Source: Trichobilharzia szidati
Lineage: Eukaryota > Platyhelminthes > Trematoda > Strigeidida > Schistosomatidae
DNA: 64,000 bases
Reading direction: 5' to 3'
Assembly (NCBI GenBank): GCA_944472155.2
Contig: OX235271.1
Coordinates: 121,959,329 to 122,023,328, forward strand
The notes beneath the pieces were generated by a model. It worked only from the letters and a program-made list of their open reading frames with translations. It was not told where the DNA came from and did not search any database. Both the position numbers and the translations under genes were made by a program. Shown here one piece after another: positions 11,050 to 22,687 of the stretch (the stretch's first letter is position 1; the number at the start of each line of letters is the position of its first letter).

Positions 11050-13059
11050 TTCCTGCCGATTGCCTCCAACCATCTAATATCATCACAAACAATGTACACC
11101 GTGATGGCGAGCTACCTAGAATGGTGGCCACATTACAACCTGACTGATAGAATTCAGTCTGCACCAAAGAGAGGACTAGACGCATCACACTAGTTACTAG
11201 TGTCAAATCAAAAATTTAGCTGATGTTTACTATCGTTTTAATGTCTGATTTATGGCATACACTATTTCAATAAGATTACTCTTCAGGAAGCCGAGTTGAA
11301 AGTCAAATGACGCTATGAATATAGATTGTTTGAGAGCTTAATAAGATGTATAACTACCGGATAATAGATCACTTTCTCGCCAGCATTAGTGTCACAATAC
11401 ATCATAAATGTAATGCTATATTAGATTTTGAAAAACGTTGGTCACTAGAAGGCCTTATACCTAGATTTTGTGATTGTCGACACTCCTTTTCTTCGCTTTC
11501 CCTTTTACCGCACTAATTTTCAGTAATTATCTTAGGAAGAGAATTGAAGCTTTTCTATAACACATGAAATGAAGAGGCATCTGTAAAAGTAAATTCATAG
11601 TTGTCCTCAGAGTTAATTGTAAAGTTGATCGAATGATGACAATAAATAGGCTTATCAAGTTACTCATCATCTAACTATTAGTCGATGGGCTTAATAAGGG
11701 TATTTCCACCTTTGTGATAACACACAGTCGTTCAGTATGTGTTCAAAACGCGAACTTACTGTCTCCCCACATTCTATAAATTTGATTGGTGAGTTGAAAC
11801 GAGGCTTTAGAGATACGTTGCAAAATTAGCTACTCCATTATATAATTAGCATGTCAAAATTATTGTCTTTGATAAAATTGCAAAGGCCAGAAAAATCAGC
11901 CCTATGTCATACAAGCTGACGTTACCTAAAGTCAACAGAATCTGGTATATGGCGAATATTTTCGACTGATTTTGAAGGGCATAGCTTAGCCATTTAGAGA
12001 GATGACAAAGTATTGCTAATTGTGCATATTCAAAATTCGATCCAGCGTATCAATTTTCTTTATGCACTTTTCTCAAAGCTTATAAAAAGCAAGGAATTTG
12101 TGGAAACCGATGAAAATAGATCCTAAAATTTTCTGTAGCCACTGATTAATTCTTTGTTTCTGGAAGTTGAGTTATGTTCTGTAAAAAATTATTTTGGTTA
12201 GGTCTTTCTGACTAGACTGCCTAAAAATTTATTTCCATCTGATGTTTTCGATAGGAGAGTACTAGGAGCAAATCTTTTTTTTCAAAATATCACCTAATTA
12301 CTTCTTGTATTATTTTGATACCACCATCCTTTTAGCACTTATCTACTCATGATAATGATTATTAAGGTTCCCCAGAACTCTTATTTTGTTATTTAAAGGT
12401 GATTGCCTTTTTGATTTATGATATTTTCAAGCTGGCCTTATCAGTCAATAAATTGTGCTCGAAACGTCATTCAGTTATCAACTGTATCACTGTGTTATAC
12501 AAAATCAACCCAGTATCAGCTATTTTCCATTTTACTAATTTTATACTATTATTATTATTGTTAAAGTTGAACTAGCACTAGCTGCCCAGAGAGCAGACGA
12601 GTTAGCTTCAATATCATTATTTAACAGCCAGAATGATTAGTATGGACAGGAGAAGACTTTGCTAGGCACTTAGTATGGTTATGAACGGACAGCAGTATTA
12701 TATCATTCATTCATATAATAACTGGCTATTACACGTAGTTGGTTTGAGTAAAGTGGTGACCTGGTTAACACCAGATGGGGCTTGTAGCTCAGGTGGCAGA
12801 CAAGGCTTTGTCAGATGGTTTCATCATTACCGTTTTCTTCTCTTTTTGTTTTCTTTTCAAAGTATCTGTATTGGTAGATATTGACAAATATTTGTGAGAT
12901 GTGAAACTCACATCACATATCACATAAATATCTTGGTAATTAATTCTAATAACCTTTCAGTATTGGATTAGATTTAGTGTCTTTAGTTATTTTCTTATTT
13001 AATATTCCTTTTTAAAATTTCTTTAATTTTACACTTAGTTATTTCGCAATTCGTTTTAG

Positions 13060-13251
13060 GAAGAAATAAATGAATGCATTGATAACCCATGTTTGTCTGA
13101 TGGAATATGCTTAGATCTAATTGGTAAATATCATTGTTTATGCCCAACTGGTAGATTTGGAAAGAATTGTGAATTGAGTAGTGAATTGGTGTGCAACGAT
13201 CAGTCATGTGGTGGTGGTGAGAAAGATGTTAGAAAGAATTGTACAACACAA
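13060..13251 (+). CDS. Notch receptor, exon with EGF repeats
   Basis: The exon gives 64 whole codons: a calcium-binding EGF repeat starting E-E-I-N-E-C-I-D-N-P-C and ending G-K-N-C-E, then the first part of an unusual repeat (V-C-N-D-Q-S-C-G-G-G) with a charged loop that continues in the next exon as I-C-F-N-G-G-T-C. The acceptor is GTTTTAG at 13059 and the donor is CACAA/GTAAGT at 13251/13252. Both junctions are phase 0. Confidence 0.9.
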
Positions 13252-13474
13252 GTAAGTCATAATAATATAGTAGCGAAGTAAATGATCACAAAGCATAAAA
13301 TGTTTCAGCTTAGTTTTTAAATGTTTTAGTGGTTTTGTTAACCTGTGAGCTTTGAATTTTTTCTCACAGAAAACTCTGAGAAATATTTAGGCCAACTTAG
13401 TTCATCGTTTCGAGGAAAGTGAATACCATGTGTATTCTATAAATAATTAACAATGATCTTTTCCTCGGTTTAAC

Positions 13475-13818
13475 ACCTTCACCTTCAAGTGTTGGTTTGT
13501 AGGGATTTGATTGGTTACAGGATTACAAGTCGTGACCAGTAGGGTGCAGCAGGTCGGGTGTGAGGACATTGGCTAGGGGTCGCGCTATGTCGTGAATTGG
13601 CAGAAGTTAGAATTCATGGGCCATTGGATCGGGTCCCAGTGGCTTAATGGTATACGATCTCGCCTTGTAACCAGAAGGTCCTGGGTTCGAATCCCGGTGA
13701 GTGCGTACTGATGAAGAGTCTCAAACTAGGACGAAACGGTTGTCCAGTACTCCCAGGCTTTCCGATGGTTTTCTAACTAATGTCAGCTCATGATGAAATC
13801 CTGTAACCTTCACCTTCA
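13475..13818 (+). mobile_element. SINE-H copy with 13-bp target-site duplication
   Basis: Direct repeats ACCTTCACCTTCA at 13475-13487 and 13806-13818 bound a 318-bp element. It opens with an inverted piece of its own 3' end (13488-13525), then the body (GACCAGTAGGGTGCAGCAGG), a tRNA-like head at 13635-13710 with A box TGGCTTAATGG and B box GGTTCGAATCC, the hammerhead-like core at 13709-13760 (AUGAAGA, GUCU, GGAC, GAAA, GUC) and the tail. The tRNA boxes suggest RNA polymerase III transcription. Confidence 0.8.
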
Positions 13819-16149
13819 TCGGTTAAGGATCAAAGAAATCGGATGTAAAACTGGTGGCCACTTAACAGGAATGAAATCTGTTGAAAGATTAACGTGTTAG
13901 TCAGTCTAGAGGAAATCCTCTATATATAACAGGAAATGTTTACCACGGTTACTGCCTCGTGAATCGACACTGAAGATAATGACTTAGAAATTTTTACAAA
14001 AATTGAAACTAGTGTTCGAATAGCAATACTATATTTATATATTCATAAGTTTATTAAATCAGCTGACAAATAATCTTGTCCACTGAAATAATTGCATTGA
14101 AAAAGCTATGAAACTATAGTGTGGAGAAAACATTCCTGTCCTTTGCTTTCCCAATAGTTTTCTGTTGGAGATAAGCTTCAAACTGACTCCTCAGAAATCT
14201 TCTAGTTAAATTATAATTCAATGTCCCCCGGTAATTTAACGTTTAACAAATAGATTTGCTTTATTTTAATATCATATTCGTCTTGGAAGGTAGACATTTC
14301 AACTAAAAGAGTAGCTTATCCATAATTTCCATGGAAAGCTTTGTTAATAGTCTTGCTTTTCATGTCTTACTGTTTTATAATGTGTCAATCTGTTACTAAT
14401 ATAGTAATTTGATCACCTTCAAAATGGGATTTGTCAACTAACCAACTTCAGATTAAAAAATCACTGGAAGCCATAAAAAACGTTGGATGACTTTCATCAC
14501 AGAATAAGACTCTTCAGCAGTGCACATTCAATTGCCTCACTGAAGATTGAGGCTAGTACCATTGGTTTCTCAAGGGTGCGCTTTACTTTTCAGTCACTGA
14601 ATTGAAATAACATGACATATTATTCAACCATTTTATTAACAACCTAGTGAATGTTCACCTATTTAGTGATCACAGATTTTCTGCTTCATGTAGAGTCCTA
14701 GGCAGACAGTGTTAATGCCCGTGAAACTCCACCAAAACATCTGTTCGCTAAATTCTTCGGTTTCGGTTAGTGACACGATTAAATTTGGCACCGATTATTG
14801 TTCAGCAGTATCTTTTTGTGAAATAAAAAAGTGTATTATTGTTCATTATAGTAATAAAAAAGTCAAATTCACTTTTGATAACTTGGTTGTAGATTACGTG
14901 TGAGAAGAAAGCACTAAATTTTTGTCTACTGATAGTAAAATCGGTGTCAAATCAGGTTATATATGCAATGTGCACAAAATGTGTAGGGTATTAGGTTCAA
15001 CATTAGGCGAGCATTTAAACACGATTATAGATAGGTCTAATTTAAGAATACTGATGCATACAGTTACGTTTTTCAAATAAATCAAACTAGATGTATCCGA
15101 ATTCCAGTTGAATCAATCCTTCATGTTTGAATGGCTCAATAACTGCTTTATACCGTCATATATTTGAATGGATTAGTAGCATGTCATATATAATAGACGG
15201 TAGATCTAAATCAAGCGTTCTAAATAACGAATAATGGTTTGTTCACTTCAAAGTGAATTTTGTAATGTGCAGACTGGAATTTCTATCGTGTAGAGTTTGA
15301 CGAAGTCAAACACAACATTGACAAGTGCTCATTTTTGACGCTTGATGGTATTTGTAATTTATTTTTATTAGTATCAAACATTGTGTGTGAAATCTTTAGT
15401 TGACCAACAAGATTTTTCACTAATAAATTCTCTGATCTTGGAAATTGTTCTGCATATTTCCTTGAGTTTGTAAAAAACTGAAAAGAGTAATTCAGGATTA
15501 TAGAACATTTCAAGTTGTGATACTTTTCAGTATTTCTCCTTGATAAGTTATATTGCAGGGTAACTAACTTATCGATGCAGAAGATGCTATGTAGAAAGAT
15601 AAGTCATTCTTCAGTATTCCTTCTATAAAATGAATAGTCATGGAAAGGAGGTGCACTGATTAGCGAATTCCACATGGCACTGTCTAAAAAAGTGATGGCA
15701 TGAATTGAATTTCCGTTAAGCAAACAATTTACGTACTGTATCCAGGTACATTCTCAGTTTGTCTCTTTCACTCAAATTACCTCGTCACTAGATGTGATCT
15801 CATTATTCCTTGGCTTTTTACTCGTGAACCATCACTAGTAGGTTTTCAGTTGTTTTCTCCTTTCTCACATTACCACACCATAACTACGCATTCAAATTCA
15901 TATCAGTACAACTGAATACATAGTCAACTTATTCTCTGAAGGTTACTTTCATCCAGAAAATGTAATTGTAATAAATCCGATGATACAATTACATCCTCAA
16001 CCAATCAAGTAGTTGTTTTTTTCACTTTGAAAACTGAATAGCATCAAAATCGATAATAACGTATTGGGCACTGTTTTTCTCACTGTGCTACTGTTTACCT
16101 GGCTATATTAAAAGGAAAAAATATAAATCAGTAAAACTGATCCCGTTCT

Positions 16150-16824
16150 ACTCCACAGTCTGGCATGAGATGTCACTCAACATCCGTCTCAATTGGTGTC
16201 CGATCCACGTCCACATTCTTCTACATATTTCTCGACAATAGGTTCTTCGTGAGTTGGCTGGTTCGTTCGTCCCCAGAGTTTCTTGTCGCTAATTCCCTTT
16301 CGCTGGCTGACTGGCTGGTCATTCGATCTTCAATATGGAGTCAGCGAAGACACCTCCTGACGAAAGTTAACCGTGACTTGTTGGAAATCTTTTTTGTGCC
16401 ACGTCAACTCTCTATATCACTCAAGTATTGACTGACTTCACATTAGTGTTGAAAATCCCAGTTGCCTTATGCATGCATTCTGAATGAGCGTAGAAGACTT
16501 CTAGACTGATTTCATCAGAGTAATGGGGGTGTGTCTTGCTTTTCCGATCCCGCCTTCAACAGCTTCAGCCGTGCCACCGGCGGTTGAATCGATTCTGGCT
16601 GCCTAGATAAGTAAAGAAAGTTAATCACCTTTATAATTTATTCCCTTCCCACACACTGTCTTCCGCATAACACAGACAGTTCACCACAATTACCAAGCAG
16701 TATAATATCATCACCACCATCAGTGACAGTAGCAGCCAGTCAGCCTTGTCTTACTAACGTCTTCACTTCAAAGGCTGAGCAGCTATTCGTTGTAGTGGAT
16801 CACTTCACATGTAGGTGGCACTCT

Positions 16825-16856
<32 letters not shown>

Positions 16857-18110
16857 GGCGTTGAATGAGGTTGATTAAGGTTTGTGACACTCCGTAGTGT
16901 TGAAGTAGTAGTTTCTAAATTACTTCACAGTCAATGGTGTCAAAGGTCTGTCCAATGTAGATGAAGTTCAAATCAAGATTTGACTGCTATTCTATGCTTT
17001 CTTCGATGATGATGATGTTGCGTAGAGTTGCAATTTGATCAGCACATGATTTGCCTCTCCTGAATCCAGCTTGTTCCAGGCTGACGGAGTTCTGTATCCA
17101 GTGCGTCTTTTATTCTTTCTGGGATGATGCTACTTAGTATTTTGCTTGGTGTGGACTACAGCATGATTCTGAGCCAGTTCTTGCACAGGCCTGAGTCGCT
17201 CTTAAGCTTCTTTGTTAGTTTGATGTGGTAGCCCTTCTTCCAATCAATCAGTAGGCATCCTTCCCACCTTCCTTACTTCCCGACGTTTTGCAACAGTGAC
17301 GTGAGCGTATCCGCTGCAGTTTCCCTACTGGTTTCAGTGCTTACGGAGGAACTCCGTTTGGTGCTGCTGCCTTCCGCCACCCCTTACACACACTGGCTTT
17401 CCGTCGCCGTTTCATCGCATCCAAGATTCCCATTTTCTTGGAGGATTGGTGTCTACTGGCAGTTCTATGAGTGATTTTTTCTTGGTGGCATCTCTCGATG
17501 AGTTGAAGGTGGTAGTCGGTTAAGGAGTCGTTCCAAGTGATGCGTCCATTTTTTTTTCATTTGTCTACTAGGTTCCCGTCACCATCTTTTATTGGTTTCA
17601 TCATCTAGGTTGATCTCTTTCCGGATGATGGATAGACATCTGCTTATCTGATATATAATGTTCTCAGGTCAATTTCTCCTGCAGCCTACCTGTTCTGTTT
17701 CACTTGCCTGTCAGCCAGTGTGTCGTCGAATTGTCTTCTGTCTTTCATACCACTCTTCTTCACGTCTATGTACGTTACATTGAAGTCAGCTTCTCTTCTC
17801 CTGTCGTGTATATCTCGCTTCGCATTCCTTCATCATCATCATCTTCAGCTATCTCACCATCCCTCCACCATTTTGTTTATTAGCTACCTAGTTAGCTTCC
17901 AGATGTTTATCCGTAGAGAGACAGCCAGCCGGCCATTCCTCGTCTTGCCTGCCTTTTCTTCCTTCCTAGGACGGCTCTTCATGTTCCTTCGAACATCACT
18001 TTCACTTCACACAGTTCCAGTCTCATCCCCCACACGTCTCCTCCCTTATCATGCTACGTAGTATCTCCAAAGAGTTTTCTGTGATAGCTGCAGTGAGGGT
18101 CTCTTTTTTA
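16150..18110 (-). mobile_element. RTE-like LINE, decayed, minus strand
   Basis: Read on the minus strand, the order is linker after the endonuclease (18060-17250), reverse transcriptase (about 17150-16870, with the remnant E-Q-A-G-F-R-R-G-K-S-C-A-D-Q and a degraded F-I-D-F...F-D-T-I-D motif), then the C-terminal region ending near 16160. The linker part matches the + strand copy at 62870-63560 closely, so the two belong to one family. Many frameshifts and stops are present, and the catalytic Y-A-D-D region is not recognisable. Only fragments remain open. Confidence 0.75.
16829..16857. repeat. (AT)n microsatellite
   Basis: An alternating AT run of about 29 nt embedded in the RTE relic. Confidence 0.9.
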
Positions 18111-18710
18111 ATTTCATCTTTCAGTTTCGGAATGCTGAATTTGAAAGCTTGTAATGATATGTACATGCGTTTTCTTGTTTGTATATGCACTTTTGTCACT
18201 GGAGTAAGTTTTGTGATTTTTGTTTAGTAGGATTGTCTTGTTTATTTCATTTATTTGCGAAATATTGGAACTGAATATTCATGTAATAAAATACTGTCCT
18301 TCACTTGGTAATTTGTGCTACATATCTTCATTTGTTTGATTGGAATCTTTGTGAGAAGTTTAATGACCTTGAAGTATATATTTTCCTCACATATTGCAAT
18401 TCTTTGAATTGTAACTCATTTTGTCAGTGGTAATTTCTGGGTTATCAATCTTGACAATCTGGGATTGAAAGTCCCAAAGCTACGACTTTTTCGTCAGTCC
18501 TGTCGTGAAGGCATCTATTTGTCGGTTTTTTTCATGAGTACTTGTTTGGTTAGTTGTTGCCTTACTAGCAGAAGTGACTTATCACTGACTCTTTCAAAAG
18601 ATTTTCCAATCCAATCAGGAAGTAAGGATGTAATCATAGCTCTAATCTTTAGGCTTTATATAATAATTGCTATTGAACAATTTAAAGAAAATTGTTTCAT
18701 TCATTTTTAG

Positions 18711-19409
18711 ATTTGCTTTAACGGTGGAACATGTATTCATGAGCATTTCAATTCCCATAACAGTAATGAAAACAACGCCAGCGTTATAAGACAAAATGAT
18801 TTATATGGAAGCTCTACGCCTTTTTGTGTTTGTTCATTTGGCTACATCGGTGAAAATTGTCAAATACAATTGGATTTCTGTCAAATATTCGATAACATTA
18901 GACAAATCATACCTTATTTTGAACATTCTAAAGAATTAGAAGATTACTTTCTAGAACATTTGAACATTTCAAATCCTCTTATTAATGATTGGTTGATTTC
19001 GTCGGCCTTGACGTCCACAAGAAAATCTTTTACTTGGGATGAACTGAATTCAGCATACTCAACATTTATTATAAATTATACAATCCCTTTGATTTTGAAT
19101 GCAAGCAATAATAATAATAAAATGGCTTTATCATTAAAGGAATCATTGAGGAATCATTCATTAGTAGATAGAGGCAATGCTTTTTTAACTCCTCTGAATA
19201 AAAATCATAATTCCGCGTTGTTCTCAAGTATCTCCCCAATGGGTTTATGTAATCCAGCAGGAACTTCACACTGTATGACTTTGACATCTCGAAATGATAC
19301 TGGTGATGCGAACTCTGGATTTACATGCATCTGCCATTTAGATTATGAAGGCAGATACTGTGAAAAATATGTAGATATTTGTGGAAAGATTAATCAGGAA
19401 TATAATGGG
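18711..19409 (+). CDS. Notch receptor, long EGF exon with an inserted loop
   Basis: The exon encodes 233 whole codons. It finishes one EGF repeat (I-C-F-N-G-G-T-C ... F-C-V-C-S-F-G-Y-I-G-E-N-C) with a 30-residue internal loop. A second repeat follows in which about 115 residues separate the first cysteine from the next. The loop (about 18885-19245) is rich in Asn, Ser and Leu, has several N-x-S/T sites and no cysteine. The repeat closes with G-R-Y-C-E, and a third begins Y-V-D-I-C-G-K. The acceptor is ATTTTTAG at 18710 and the donor is GGG/GTAAGT at 19409/19410, both phase 0. Such a large cysteine-free insertion is atypical for Notch EGF repeats and may be lineage-specific. Confidence 0.88.
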
Positions 19410-21199
19410 GTAAGTTGATACTCTCAAATAGTGTGATTAAGAGTATTCATTCTTACAGCTTTTATGTTCATGTATTTTTTAAAATTTAAATCGTAGATTT
19501 ACTAATAGGTAAACTCACTTCCATGAGTATATTTATGATTGCTAAAACCAAGAATAGCTCTCTTACACTCGTGTGTAAATTGGAATGTTCTTAGATATAT
19601 CTTCAGAGCAGTTTTAATCACAATAATCCCAAACATTCTTACTAACTCCGTATTTAAGTAGAGTGTGTGGTAATCAAATAGCACTGATCTTTTGCAATTT
19701 ATAATCACACTGCTGAAACACAACTTTACTTTTTAGACTTCGAAGAATTGCAGTTGAAGAGACTTTCTCATTGTAGCAGGGGTTTGTGGAATATCGTAGT
19801 GTCTAAACATGTTACAAGACCGTCTTACTAACAATACATACACTTCCCTTAAATAGGATAAAGATCATACAGTTTCTGCATCGTTTGTAAAATACATTTG
19901 AAATAATAGAAAATATTTATAAATGAAGATGGAGACGGAAGTTGTTTGATGTTAACCGAGCTGTGTCACATTCGGGCTGATTATCACTAGTTTCGGAAAT
20001 CTTTTCCGCAATTTTCCAGATATTTATACTTCAAAGGCTCTTATTGTTCTGAGTGATACTGTAATGGATGAAGACAAGAGATTTGGTAACGGAATGTTTA
20101 CTTGCAATTTGATATCTCTATAAAAGGAAATTATGCACACCTTTTCTTGTAAATCGTCATTTGCAGAGATCTGTGTTGTGCTACCTATGCCCTTCGTATT
20201 GTGTTTCTTTTTCTTCCTTTCGTGTCTTCCATGTTTTTCCTCAATACTGGCTCATTTGATCTCTTCGACGTCAAATCTGCCTCTCTGTTGTTTGAAATTT
20301 TTGTGCAGATGATAGTTTCTTTACTACTGATAAATGTTATCAGTAGCAGCAAATGCTTCAATATTACTAGTTAATAAGCAGTGATATCCATTTAATCCCA
20401 ATATTGATACTGTCATATTGATTGGATATTATTCGTGTTAACGTTGTCATTTCACTGTATTACAGAATGAGGCAAATGGAAGGGATGTTTATTTAGGGAA
20501 CACTATGTTTGTATGTTTTTGTTACGTTTGGTGAATGATATATACGTCCTGTTATGTCATAATATAATTTAGAAAGTATTAGTTAACGTTCTGTACAAGA
20601 AAAGTTCTCCTTATCTAGGTACCGAAAACGCCTTAGTAGAAGTTAATGTCCTTATAGAGTGCTTTGTCTTCTTTGTAAGGTATCGTGTTGTGAATTAGCA
20701 CTTGGATGCTAAAATCAACACTGACGCTGTTGTTCATAGTCTTAATTCACCAACTAAGAAAGGCAGTATGAAGTTGTGACTGACTAGCTTAATTATTGGA
20801 TTACTGATACCACTGTTTCATGAAATGAAATACAACTGACCCATTTTTACTTGAACTACAGTTCAGTGTTTTATATTCCGATCTGTCACGTGTGACGTAT
20901 GTGCTGATATTAAATTTGAAGTAGAATTACTGGGTTTTATCATTATTTAGGATGAAATAAGCAGTTCATATGCAGCTGTTGCTTTTAATCGTCACCAAGA
21001 TGTTCTAAAATATAAAAATAAATATGAGATATTGTGTGGATTTGGATTCAATGTAATTCAAGTGATATTTTGTATTGCTTTGTTTGGAGTGCTCTGCAGC
21101 ATGTCTGAAGAGTTAATTTAGTTTATTAATACTCAAAAAGTTATCATTTGTAAATTTAAAATAATTTTTGTCTTTTACAATGTTTTTTTTTAACTATAG
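19410..21199. other. Notch intron
   Basis: A 1.8-kb phase-0 intron. A dispersed repeat at about 20150-20350 matches the reverse complement of 40080-40285. Nothing else is recognised. Confidence 0.8.
20150..20350 (-). repeat. Dispersed repeat, unclassified
   Basis: Its reverse complement aligns over almost 200 nt with 40080-40285, including the shared blocks AGATTTGACGTCGAAGAGAT and ATGACGATTTACAAGAAAAG. One copy has a small insertion relative to the other. No promoter boxes or motifs reveal its class; it may be an internal LINE fragment. Confidence 0.7.
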
Positions 21200-21578
21200 A
21201 GCTACTGTTTAAATGGTGGTTGGTGCGAAAATCAAATTAAGCGAATTCCACCAAAAAGTAATCAAGCACTTGATGTACAGCTTATACCTTTTTGTCATTG
21301 TCAACCAGGTTATGGTGGTAAAAGATGTGAATTATATCATGACTTATGCACTACATCTCCCTGTCTTCATGGAGGTGTTTGTCATCCATTCAGTTCGCCA
21401 GCTCATATAGACTATGTAACTTCTTATACACCACCATACATTTGTGAATGTTCATTTGGTTGGTCTGGAATACACTGTGAAGTTAGTTCTGGACTACAAT
21501 GTGGAGCTTCAGAGTCATGCTTACAACACAATCATTGTCGTGAATCGTCGAAAGCCAATTGTCCATGCACCCAAACAG
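21200..21578 (+). CDS. Notch receptor, last EGF-repeat exon
   Basis: The exon continues an EGF repeat as S-Y-C-L-N-G-G-W-C-E, ends it with G-Y-G-G-K-R-C-E, then gives a full repeat (L-C-T-T-S-P-C-L-H-G-G-V-C ... G-W-S-G-I-H-C-E) and a degenerate, cysteine-rich last repeat (L-Q-C-G-A-S-E-S-C ... C-P-C). The acceptor is AACTATAG at 21199. The donor is ACAG/GTAGAT at 21578/21579, phase 1, and the split Gly is completed at 22688. No hydrophobic segment is present, so the protein is still extracellular here. Confidence 0.9.
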
Positions 21579-22687
21579 GTAGATCTCCAGTTTTTTTTAA
21601 ATATACGCCTAATTTAATTTTGAAGTTATTATGGTATGGGATAACTTACTGGGTTGCACTAGCATATTTTAAATTGACTGAGCATATATTTAATGTCTAA
21701 AATAGACTTAAAACTCACAGGAATACTTGTCCATAAATTCCCAATAAGAAAAGATAGATCGATTCGCATAAAAGATAGCTCCTGCAAAATTAGTTTAGCC
21801 CACTTCTGTGAAAGGAAAATGCATCAGGAATAGTAGGCAACTTGATTCCTTAACTTTAAAGAGGCTGGGACTTGTAATGAGACAACGCTACAAACAAATT
21901 ACTTACACTTGAGTCTGTTTAGATTTATGTGTGACTATTGGATGGGAGAATATATATCTTATTGGTTCAGTAGTTACATCATTTCAAGAATGTCTAAATC
22001 ACAAATTGACATTAGTTAGAGAACTATTAAACTACTGTTAATACGCAATGATTTTCTGACATCACTTAGTAACTATTTTCGTTCTTGTTTGTGAAGATGC
22101 TTGTTCAGTGTATCTAACATCGTGAAGTTTCAAAAAAGTGTTGTACTTGCACTAACAGATAAAATCATATTGATGAATTATGAAACTGTGCATTGGTGGC
22201 ACAGTGGTTAGGACTCTCGCCGACCATGCACATGGTCCGAGGTTCGATCCCCTGCTGACGCACACTCGATATCAATGGTTGGCCTGCGAAATTTGGGCTA
22301 CCGATATCGCATGCTGAAAATTCCATACTTCTGCCAAAACTACGGTGTGGAATCAAGCTGTAATAAAAAAAGTAACTTCCAGGCTGGTCAACATACATGC
22401 ATACATACTAACATGAGATGGATTTTGTTGTTACATTCAAATTATCTGTTATCACTGAATTGCAAGAGTATGCGAGTCTGTTTTATAAGGTGGTGGTCAG
22501 CGAACTATGATTCTTGATGAGATCCCTAGTGCCGAAGTGATGAATGTTTGAGTATATGACAGGTCACTATGCTACTTATTTTTATAAATTTCTCACTTGA
22601 TATTGATTTGCTTATCTCCAGAATACTGATAGATCAATTGAGAAATTTCTTATCTATTTAATTTGTTTATTTTTTATATTTTTGCAG
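21579..22687. other. Notch intron
   Basis: A 1.1-kb phase-1 intron containing one SINE-C copy (22186-22380). Nothing else is recognised. Confidence 0.8.
22186..22380 (+). mobile_element. SINE-C copy (tRNA head, CR1-like tail)
   Basis: The tRNA-like head has A box TGGCACAGTGG and B box GGTTCGATCCC. A body with TTGGCCTGCGAAATTTGGGC follows, then a tail beginning GCTGAAAATTCCATAC and ending in an A-rich run. The tail matches the 3' end of the CR1-like LINE at 42020-42100. SINE-C is a working name. Related copies lie at 29212-29370 and 40290-40490. Confidence 0.8.

Larger units (their letters stand above)
10887..11225. mobile_element. Palindromic hammerhead-bearing retroelement
   Basis: A 313-bp element (10900-11212) lies between two copies of the 13-bp repeat AATTTAGCTGATG (10887-10899 and 11213-11225). 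It starts with a perfect palindrome, arms 10895-10989 and 10991-11085 around a single central C at 10990, overlapping the left duplication by five bases. About 127 nt of non-palindromic sequence follow. Each arm contains a complete hammerhead-ribozyme motif. No protein is encoded. An inverted self-copy at one end plus a 13-bp duplication is also seen in the PLE at 23843-24887, so this looks like a short non-autonomous relative moved by the same machinery. Confidence 0.8.
10665..13059. other. Notch intron
   Basis: A 2.4-kb intron holding the palindromic hammerhead element (10887-11225). From 11226 to 13059 I see only AT-rich sequence and weakly repeat-like stretches near 12570-12830 that I cannot assign. 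Confidence 0.75.
13252..18710. other. Notch intron
   Basis: A 5.5-kb intron. It holds a SINE-H copy with 13-bp duplications (13475-13818) and a long minus-strand RTE LINE (16150-18110) with an AT microsatellite inside it (16829-16857). I recognise nothing in 13819-16150. Confidence 0.8.

Noticed and set aside
13635..13710. Possible functional tRNA gene with good A and B boxes
   Set aside because: Acceptor and anticodon stems do not pair, and the sequence recurs as part of SINE-H. The same holds for 22190, 29212, 34045, 47555 and 56390.
17720..18061. 113-codon + strand ORF
   Set aside because: It is the antisense of the RTE linker that reads on the minus strand (matching 62900-63250).
20945..21010. 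Possible extra Notch exon after an AG at 20950
   Set aside because: The flanking exons already join in phase within one EGF repeat, and the translation here has no cysteines.
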